NCBI GenBank assembly: GCA_027484825.1
Contig: JAIXSE010000016.1
Coordinates: 248,001 to 312,000, forward strand
Source: Rubrivivax sp.
Lineage (GTDB): Bacteria; Pseudomonadota; Gammaproteobacteria; Burkholderiales; Burkholderiaceae_C
Length of the DNA: 64,000 nt
Direction: 5' to 3'
The notes under the pieces were generated by a model. It saw only the letters and a list, made by a program, of their open reading frames with translations, searched no databases and was not told the DNA's origin. Below, piece by piece: positions 58,793 to 64,000 of this stretch. Positions within the stretch are counted from its first letter, which is position 1; the number at the start of each line of letters is the position of its first letter. The position numbers and the translations under genes are program-made.

Positions 58793-59866
58793 TTATGCGG
58801 TCTTACTCACCGGCAGCGCGGGGTAGTCGATGTAGCCCTGCGCGGTCGGAGGTGCGAAGAAGGTGTTGCGGTCCGGTGCGTTGAGCGCCGCGCCTTGTCG
58901 GAAGCGTTCGGGCAGGTCCGGGTTGGCAAGGAACGCGCTGCCGAAAACGGTGGCGTCGGTTTTGCCTTCGGTTACAGCGGCTTCGGCGCTGTCCTGTGTC
59001 AGCCCGCTACCCATGAGGTAGGTGCCTTCGAAGCGAGGGCGCAGGAGGGCGTGGTAGTCCGTCTTCGGCGAACCGAAGAGGGCCACATGCAGGTACGCCA
59101 GACCCCAGCCCTTCAACTGGTCCACCAGGTAGGTGTAGGTCTCTTGCGGGTTGGCGTCGGTGATGCTGTTGTAGTTCATCTCCGGCGAAATCTTGATGCC
59201 CACGCGGTCAGCACCGGCCTCCGAAGCCATGGCATCCAGTACGTCCAGCACGAAGCGAGTGCGGTTCTCCACCGAGCCGCCATACAGGTCCTGGCGCTGG
59301 TTGCTGCCAGAGGAAAGGAATTGCTCCGGCAGATAGCCCGAGGCGGCGTGGAGTTCGACACCGTCGAAGCCAGCCTCGATAGCGCGGCGTGTGGCCAAGC
59401 GGTAGTCCTCCACCACAGCAGCAACCTCCGCGACAGTCAGCTCACGGGGCGTCTCGAATTCGACTTGGCCCACCGGCGTCCAGGCCTGGCCGGCCGGCTT
59501 GATAGGCGAAGGCGCAACTGGCGTTTCGCCGTTCAGCAGTGACGGGTGCGAGACGCGGCCGCAGTGCATCACCTGCATGAAGATGCGGCCGCCGCGGGCG
59601 TGCACCGCCTCGGTCACCTTCTTCCAGGCGGCGACTTGCGCTTCGGTCTCGATGCCGGGCGTGTAGACGTAGCCCTTGCCCATCGCCGAGGGGAAGACAC
59701 CTTCCGAGATGATGAGACCGGCCGTGGAACGCTGCGCGTAGTAGGTGACGGTCATGTCGCTGGGTACGCCATCACCATCGGCGCGGGAGCGGGTCATCGG
59801 AGCCATCACCAGGCGGTTTGGGGCGACGTAGCGGCCGATGCGCACCGGGGTCAACAGTTGGGACAT
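58793..59866 (-). CDS. Old yellow enzyme-family ene-reductase
   Basis: From ATG 59866 the 357 residues include RLVMAPMTRSRADGDGVPSD, the catalytic-region IFMQVMHCGRVSHPS, GFDGVELHAASGYLPEQFLS and QDLYGGSVENRTRF, all OYE signatures (FMN-binding barrel). It reduces activated C=C bonds with NAD(P)H; N-ethylmaleimide-reductase-like activity is likely. It is divergent from the LysR regulator. The longer frame upstream covers the dehydrogenase remnant. Confidence 0.93.
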   Translation of the reverse strand: MSQLLTPVRIGRYVAPNRLVMAPMTRSRADGDGVPSDMTVTYYAQRSTAGLIISEGVFPSAMGKGYVYTPGIETEAQVAAWKKVTEAVHARGGRIFMQVMHCGRVSHPSLLNGETPVAPSPIKPAGQAWTPVGQVEFETPRELTVAEVAAVVEDYRLATRRAIEAGFDGVELHAASGYLPEQFLSSGSNQRQDLYGGSVENRTRFVLDVLDAMASEAGADRVGIKISPEMNYNSITDANPQETYTYLVDQLKGWGLAYLHVALFGSPKTDYHALLRPRFEGTYLMGSGLTQDSAEAAVTEGKTDATVFGSAFLANPDLPERFRQGAALNAPDRNTFFAPPTAQGYIDYPALPVSKTA

Positions 59867-59904
59867 ATTCGATTCCTTAAAGACGAGTTGGGTGGTGGGG
59901 AGGT

Positions 59905-59955
59905 TCAACGGCGTGCCTGGCCGGCGCCGGTGACGATTGCAGTGGTCTTGGACAT
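59905..59955 (-). pseudogene. Stub of a short-chain dehydrogenase gene
   Basis: AGGAG precedes an ATG at 59955 opening MSKTTAIVTGAGQARR and then a stop. VTGAG is the start of the Rossmann nucleotide motif of short-chain dehydrogenases, so this is the first 11-12 codons of a lost gene joined to the ene-reductase leader. The ribosome site and short frame may now act as a leader peptide. Confidence 0.7.
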
Positions 59956-60060
59956 GCTGTTTCTCCTGTTGGGTGATGCGTTGGGCGTATCTTTGATTAA
60001 TGCTGTCAAGAGATAAAGACGTTAGACTGGCATTCATTAATCCAAAAATGGAATAATTAA
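59956..60060. promoter_or_regulatory. Divergent LysR / ene-reductase regulatory region
   Basis: The gap contains A+T-rich DNA (60000-60060) with repeated ATTAAT elements (59996 and 60034) suiting a LysR-type T-N11-A site and both promoters. Exact boxes cannot be fixed by eye. Confidence 0.5.
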
Positions 60061-60939
60061 ATGGAGCTGCTCAATGACATGGCCTTGTTTGTGGAGGTCG
60101 CCCAAGCTCGCAGCTTCGTCCGTGCTGCGGAGGCGTCAGGCGTGCCGAGCTCGACGCTCTCCAGGCGGATAAGCGCATTGGAAAAGGCCATCGGTCTTCG
60201 GTTGCTGCATCGGACAACACGGAAGGTGGAGCTGACCGAGGCCGGGCAGCTCTACTACGAACGATGCCGCCGGATCGTTGATGAGGCTCGCTTGGCCCAT
60301 GAGCAGCTCGGGGAGATGCAGGCGCAGCCCACCGGGGTGCTTCGCGCGTCCTTGCCGGTTGATTTCGCCACCATCTACTTGGCGCCGCTGATTGCTGAGT
60401 TCGCCGGGCGCTACCCGGGTATCACCTTTGACTTTGACCTCACGCCGCGACGGGTGGACTTGGTGGCCGAACCGTTCGACGTCGCAATCCGCATGGGAGA
60501 GCTGAGCAACTCGAACCTGGTAGCGCGCCTTTTGGCCAAGCTGTCAGTGCGTGCCTTTGCGTCGCCCGGCTATCTTGGTCGTTCGGGTGAGCCGACTCAT
60601 CCCTCGGAGCTTGAACGGCATGAGTGCCTAGGCTTCTCAAGGTCGGGGAAGTGGGCGTTGGAGCGGGAAGGGGAAGCCCTCGAAGTGGACGTTGGGGGAC
60701 GCTTCCAGGTCAACAGCGTCGGTATGTTCAGGCGCTTGGCCACCTTGGATCTGGGCGTCGTTCTGTTGCCCGAAGAGATCGTGGCGGATGACGTCGCTGC
60801 AGGGCGGCTTCAGCCTATTTTGGGCAACTGGCGGGGCCGTGATACACCGGTCTACGCTCTGACGGAGACACGGCTTTTGCCGGCCAAGACGCAGCGCTTC
60901 ATTGAGTTCCTTCAGGAGCGCCTCGGTCGGCGCAACTAA
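60061..60939 (+). CDS. LysR-type transcriptional regulator
   Basis: A 292-residue protein with the LysR helix-turn-helix (QARSFVRAAEASGVPSSTLS then RRISALEKAIGLRLLHRTTR) and a C-terminal effector domain (IYLAPLIAEFAGRYPGITFD). It is divergent from the ene-reductase operon and is its likely regulator, perhaps sensing an electrophile. Confidence 0.92.
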   Translation: MELLNDMALFVEVAQARSFVRAAEASGVPSSTLSRRISALEKAIGLRLLHRTTRKVELTEAGQLYYERCRRIVDEARLAHEQLGEMQAQPTGVLRASLPVDFATIYLAPLIAEFAGRYPGITFDFDLTPRRVDLVAEPFDVAIRMGELSNSNLVARLLAKLSVRAFASPGYLGRSGEPTHPSELERHECLGFSRSGKWALEREGEALEVDVGGRFQVNSVGMFRRLATLDLGVVLLPEEIVADDVAAGRLQPILGNWRGRDTPVYALTETRLLPAKTQRFIEFLQERLGRRN

Positions 60940-60994
60940 GCATGGGAGCTCGCGCAAGCCATTGTTCGCTGATAACGACGCTGAGTCCTCCATT

Positions 60995-61016
60995 TGGGGC
61001 CATGAATGGGGCCATG
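60995..61016 (+). promoter_or_regulatory. Right arm-type repeats of element 2
   Basis: TGGGGCCATG occurs at 60995-61004 and 61007-61016 in direct orientation, 62 bases inside the right junction, mirroring the arrangement of the complete prophage. Confidence 0.72.
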
Positions 61017-61077
61017 CGTAGTGGTGTCCGGGGGTGGTGGTCGATGCCTTCTTGTCTTGGTGGCGGATTTAAGGGTT

Positions 61078-61093
61078 GATTGAGAACATGTAA
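61078..61093 (+). repeat. attR-like icd-end copy of element 2
   Basis: GATTGAGAACATGTAA encodes the icd end (I-E-N-M-stop) and matches 13 of 16 bases of the core at 56587-56602. It is followed by about 80 bases, including a terminator, that reappear near 63821. Confidence 0.75.
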
Positions 61094-61139
61094 TCTCGGT
61101 CGGTCGAGATTCAGCCCGGTGATGCCGGGTTGGTGGAGA

Positions 61140-61173
61140 AACCCCAGTGCGCGAGAGCGGCTGGGGTTTTTTT
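61140..61173 (+). terminator. icd-type terminator copy
   Basis: AACCCCAG and CTGGGGTT form an 8-bp stem with a 13-base loop, followed by a T run. It probably terminated icd before later insertions. Confidence 0.85.
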
Positions 61174-61408
61174 CTGTCGGCGACACGCGATGGACGCGGC
61201 CTATGAATGTGCACCTTGATGCCTGTCCGGTGCGAATAGGGTTGGTCGGTGTAGCTCTTCGACTCCCGCGTGTTGCGGATTGATGCGCGGGGCATCCTGA
61301 TTGGCGGCAACGAACACACTTGGCCTCGGAACAAGCGCACCAAGTACGTCCACAAGGGCGATCCCCCAGGGCTTTGCCCTAGCCGGAAGGATCATGAGAT
61401 CTTGCTAT
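61174..61408. other. Gene-free stretch
   Basis: I see no supported gene. A frame around 61262-61436 (RVLRIDARGILIGGN) reads protein-like but lacks a start and may be a fragment of a lost gene. Confidence 0.4.
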
Positions 61409-61429
61409 TTGTACAGGGTGGCTGTATAA
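61409..61429. promoter_or_regulatory. Likely MarR operator
   Basis: TTGTACAG-GGTGG-CTGTATAA is an 8-bp inverted repeat with one mismatch, 47 bases before the SnoaL-like ATG. Its size suits a MarR dimer, so autoregulation of the pair is likely. Confidence 0.55.
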
Positions 61430-61475
61430 ATTGACCGATGGCACCCCTGGGTGCGACAACAGCATCGGAGCAGTA

Positions 61476-61892
61476 ATGAGTGTGAGATCCCAGCCAAAGC
61501 AAGTCGTTCAACGCTTCAACCATGAGGTCATCCAGGGAGGACAACGCGCGTCTTTCGATGAACTCATGGATCCCGATTTCATCAACTGGTCCGCCCCGCC
61601 CGGTGCGCCTCGGGGAGGGGAAGGTCTTTGGACGACTTTTGACAAAGTGCTGCGTCCAGCGCTCAGCGACCTGACGGTGAGCATCCATGAACAGATCTGC
61701 GAAGGAGACAAGGTCACCACTCGGAAAACGGTGAGCGGCATCCACACAGGCCCACTCATGGGCGTGCAGCCGACGCAGAAAAGGCTGTCCATCGAAGTGA
61801 TCGACATCGTTACCGTCCGAGAAGGCCGCTACGTCGAGCATTGGGGCCTCAATACCCTCTCTTCCGTCCTGGCCGAACTTCGCGCGGCATGA
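61476..61892 (+). CDS. SnoaL-like / ester cyclase-family protein
   Basis: GGAG lies five bases before ATG 61476. The 138 residues follow the SnoaL fold: QRFNHEVIQGGQRASFDELM, ICEGDKVTTRKTVSGIHTGP and IDIVTVREGRYVEHWGLNTL. Many such proteins have unknown substrates. It overlaps the MarR-type gene by ATGA, so the regulator and enzyme are co-expressed. Confidence 0.8.
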   Translation: MSVRSQPKQVVQRFNHEVIQGGQRASFDELMDPDFINWSAPPGAPRGGEGLWTTFDKVLRPALSDLTVSIHEQICEGDKVTTRKTVSGIHTGPLMGVQPTQKRLSIEVIDIVTVREGRYVEHWGLNTLSSVLAELRAA

Positions 61893-62338
61893 GTTCCAAG
61901 AAGCTTGGCCACGAAGGCCTTTCGACCGCTGAACTGGCAGAGTCGCTGCGGGATGCCGTGGGAGGCTTGGTTCGCGCCGTTCGGGAAAAGACGGAAACCC
62001 CGAGCGATGCTCAGAGCGATGCACTCTCGTATTTGCAGCGCCACGGCCCAACCAGTGTGGCCATGCTGGCAGGAAGCCGCAACGTCACACACCAGACCAT
62101 GCGGGTTGTCGTCGCACGTCTCGAAGCCGCTGGACTGGTCGAGCGCCGCCCGGATCCTACAGACCGTCGAGGCCAGCTCGTCGAACTGACTGATCTGGGC
62201 AGAGACCTTGCCGCAGAGGGGCAGCGAGCAAGGGCCACCTGGTTAAAAGATGCCATCGAGGCCAGCCTTTCTCAAAAGGAGCAGGCTGTGCTGGAGGAAG
62301 CCGTCGCACTGCTCCGACGGATTGGCACTTTTTCTTGA
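61889..62338 (+). CDS. MarR-family transcriptional regulator
   Basis: From ATG 61889 149 residues with the winged helix LQRHGPTSVAMLAGSRNVTH and the wing RLEAAGLVERRPDPTDRRGQ, typical of MarR. It probably controls itself and the SnoaL-like gene through the palindrome at 61409. Confidence 0.87.
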   Translation: MSSKKLGHEGLSTAELAESLRDAVGGLVRAVREKTETPSDAQSDALSYLQRHGPTSVAMLAGSRNVTHQTMRVVVARLEAAGLVERRPDPTDRRGQLVELTDLGRDLAAEGQRARATWLKDAIEASLSQKEQAVLEEAVALLRRIGTFS

Positions 62339-62550
62339 AAGCGCACGATGGTGCCAGGATGGGAGTCATGGCGATGAGCTACATGCTCAAGTGCATTGAC
62401 CCAGTGATGAGGGGGCTGTCTCGCAGCGGTGCGTACAGAAATGATGCGTTGCGAGACTGCGTGGGTACTGACCTGTCGCGCGAGTCGGTACCGATGCCAC
62501 AGCACTGCTGAAACCCGTTCGCAGCATGCCGCTGCGGGTCCAGCGACTGG
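62339..62550. other. Intergenic stretch without a recognised gene
   Basis: About 210 bases between two convergent genes. Only short frames are present; I see no clear terminator. Confidence 0.4.
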
Positions 62551-63009
62551 TTAGGTGCCGGACCCACGACCTGCATGAATCGCGGCGCGCTCCGCCGCTG
62601 GCAACTCGCTGATCAAGGCAACGGCGAGACCTGCAAACAGAAAGGCGCGCCCGATAACAGGGATGATTCCGAAGATCCCGATAGCTGAGCTGCCGCCATA
62701 GGGAATTGAATTCAGGATGAAGCCAACAAATACGAGTGCTAAATACATCGCGTAGATTCCAAGGCCAATCTTCGCCAGCAGGATGCCGCGAGAGAGCTGC
62801 GCCGCAAAGGTAGCGATCTTGAGCCTTCGGAGTACGTACCAAGCAATGGCCAGCAATGGGCCGTAGACGACCAAACAATAGACGATTGGCCCCCACCATG
62901 CGGGTGCAATGCCCTTGTGAATCACGACGCCTGAGACCATATAGATGATCAAGTCCAGTGAAAAGAGACTTGAGAGCAAGATCGTCAGAGCAATAGTGAG
63001 CGGGATCAT
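62551..63009 (-). CDS. Small polytopic membrane protein
   Basis: A 152-residue protein with four hydrophobic segments (about 4-28, 42-62, 76-100 and 112-135) and a charged tail (LPAAERAAIHAGRGSGT). No family recognised. The codon use seems less G+C-rich than in core genes, suggesting acquisition. Confidence 0.6.
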   Translation of the reverse strand: MIPLTIALTILLSSLFSLDLIIYMVSGVVIHKGIAPAWWGPIVYCLVVYGPLLAIAWYVLRRLKIATFAAQLSRGILLAKIGLGIYAMYLALVFVGFILNSIPYGGSSAIGIFGIIPVIGRAFLFAGLAVALISELPAAERAAIHAGRGSGT

Positions 63010-63177
63010 TTGTGGAAGCTAACGTGCAAGGTCAATGAGTTGCGGTTCTGCACTTCGGCGAAGAAGTGTGCGTAGTCACGGATGCCATGCGCCCAAACCC
63101 CATTCAAGCGCCATTTCTGGGCTGCACACCAGGTTCATTGGCGACGGGTGATCGGGGGGCATCAATCCCGAGAGGTC

Positions 63178-63597
63178 TCAGCGCTGCGCTTTAGCCTCAA
63201 GGTCTTCTTTCTGTGCGTGTTCCACACTCCGCTTGCCGTAGGCAAGGGTGCCCAAGACGATGGCCGTGAGTGCCGCCCATCCCCACCAGTAGGTCGGAAG
63301 GTCCAGAGTATCGCGCCCTGCGACGGAGATAAGCTTCGCGTTGCTCATGGACAACCCCACGTTCAACGCGCCCAGCAGCGGCGCAAGGCTCATCAGCCAC
63401 AAGGCCGACAATGAAAATCCGCGCTCGACCGAGAGGGCTGCCAGTGGCATGCAGAAGACGACGACGGGCATCATGAATACAAGCGTGTCCGAGGCATTCG
63501 CACGCCCCACTGGTCCCACTCCGCCACTCAGCGCCATCGTCAAGCCCCAGGTCACAAAGCCCACCAGTAGCCCAAGAATCCATCCCACAATGCGCAT
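63178..63597 (-). CDS. Small polytopic membrane protein
   Basis: GAGGGAG precedes the start; ATG 63597 (139 residues) and ATG 63603 are both in range. It begins MRIVGWILGLLVGFVTWGLT and has about four membrane helices, ending in a charged tail (GKRSVEHAQKEDLEAKAQR). No family recognised. Confidence 0.6.
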   Translation of the reverse strand: MRIVGWILGLLVGFVTWGLTMALSGGVGPVGRANASDTLVFMMPVVVFCMPLAALSVERGFSLSALWLMSLAPLLGALNVGLSMSNAKLISVAGRDTLDLPTYWWGWAALTAIVLGTLAYGKRSVEHAQKEDLEAKAQR

Positions 63598-63820
63598 CGT
63601 CATCTCCCTCATAGTCGAACAGTTGGTGGTGCCTCTGCGGGCATCCTGGCGCTTCATCCAGACGCTAAATTCGCAGATCTGGAGAGACGGCTTTAAGGCG
63701 GCGCTGGATTCTAGACACCCAGCACCGCAAAATCGCCAATGATGCGATCACTCCCCCATCGAGGGGAGAGGCTTCGCCGGGCGGCGTCGAATCGAGCCAA
63801 GGAATGGGACGGCTTCCCGG

Positions 63821-63905
63821 GAACATGCAATCTCGGCCGGTCGAGATTCAGCCCGGCGTTGCGCGGGTGAGTGAGGCACCCCAGCGCACCAGAGCGGCTG
63901 GAGAC
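63821..63905 (+). repeat. Decayed fourth copy of the icd 3' flank
   Basis: The stretch from GAACATGCAATCTCGG onward repeats 61083-61165 at roughly three quarters identity, including the remnants of the terminator stem (CACCCCAG / CGGCTGGAG). The icd codons before it are lost and the stop codon is changed to CAA. It marks an older right junction. From here to 64000 I see no gene. Confidence 0.7.
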
Positions 63906-64000
63906 TTTGTTGGCCCATCGGCCGGTCTTGCCGAGGGCCCCAGCACAGTGATGCTCCAATAGCCCAAGAGTCACGCCCAGCCAGACTCCCGCGAGCGCCC

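Larger units (their letters stand above)
56582..61093. mobile_element. Decayed integrative element 2 at the same icd site
   Basis: It is bounded on the left by the icd-end copy at 56582 and on the right by a diverged copy at 61078-61093 (GATTGAGAACATGTAA). It has a truncated integrase at its left end and its own TGGGGCCATG arm repeats at both ends. Cargo is a LysR-controlled oxidoreductase operon. Confidence 0.75.

Noticed and set aside
61262-61436. Protein-like frame RVLRIDARGILIGGN after the icd terminator copy
   Set aside because: No start codon or ribosome site, and no family recognised; listed only as a possible fragment.
1-64000. tRNA, rRNA or CRISPR loci
   Set aside because: None seen by eye; integration is into a protein gene end, not a tRNA.

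Overview
The window is a piece of a G+C-rich betaproteobacterial chromosome. The gene order kdsB–trm112–lpxK–exbD–exbB, a cco cluster followed by hemN and icd, and the protein sequences point to Burkholderiales, probably a Roseateles/Mitsuaria/Rubrivivax-like lineage. That placement is by gene order and eye only.

Region 1 (1–17.5 kb) is core chromosome. A leftward, tightly overlapping envelope operon (exbB-exbD-lpxK-trm112-kdsB) stands divergent to xseA. sodB follows with its terminator. Then comes a complete cbb3 oxidase set: ccoI and ccoS (copper import and assembly), ccoNOQP (the enzyme), ccoG and a FixH-like protein (assembly), hemN (oxygen-independent haem synthesis) and a TauE/SafE-like membrane protein. 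An FNR/Anr-type box precedes ccoI and a perfect one precedes ccoN, so the cluster is probably induced at low oxygen. icd closes the region.

Region 2 (17.47–56.60 kb) is an apparently complete temperate siphophage integrated at the 3' end of icd and bounded by a 23-bp direct repeat. It has an integrase, a leftward early operon (small DNA-binding proteins, ParB, an SSB-like protein, a methyltransferase), an immunity region, a VapE-type primase/helicase, a Q-like antiterminator with terminator, an Acb2-like anti-CBASS protein, lambda-type packaging and portal genes, a fused protease/capsid gene, a tail module ending in a GTA-like tail tip and gpJ, and a lysis cassette (holin-like, endolysin-like, Rz/Rz1).

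The most remarkable part is the immunity region (24.5–27.0 kb). It encodes a LuxR-type quorum-sensing receptor. A 20-bp palindrome whose outer 14 bases equal the classical Vibrio fischeri lux box lies over its putative -35. The receptor gene is followed in the same transcript by a 53-residue acidic peptide with a canonical double-glycine leader motif. A phage operator repeated at least six times covers this promoter as well as the early leftward and cro promoters. The CI-like repressor has no recognisable self-cleavage domain. Together this looks like a quorum-sensing lysis/lysogeny switch working through a small protein. A second unexplained signal is a 16-bp perfect palindrome (GTGCAGGCGCCTGCAC) present 12 times with at most one mismatch across the prophage, in different reading frames and between genes; it may be the site of the phage ParB.

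Region 3 (56.6–64.0 kb) holds older insertions at the same icd end. Element 2 (56.58–61.09 kb) has a truncated integrase, its own arm-type repeats, and a LysR-controlled cargo operon (ene-reductase, pirin, isochorismatase-like hydrolase) with the stub of a deleted short-chain dehydrogenase. Further right are a SnoaL-like/MarR pair, two small membrane proteins and a decayed fourth copy of the icd 3' end near 63.82 kb. No tRNA, rRNA or CRISPR array was seen.
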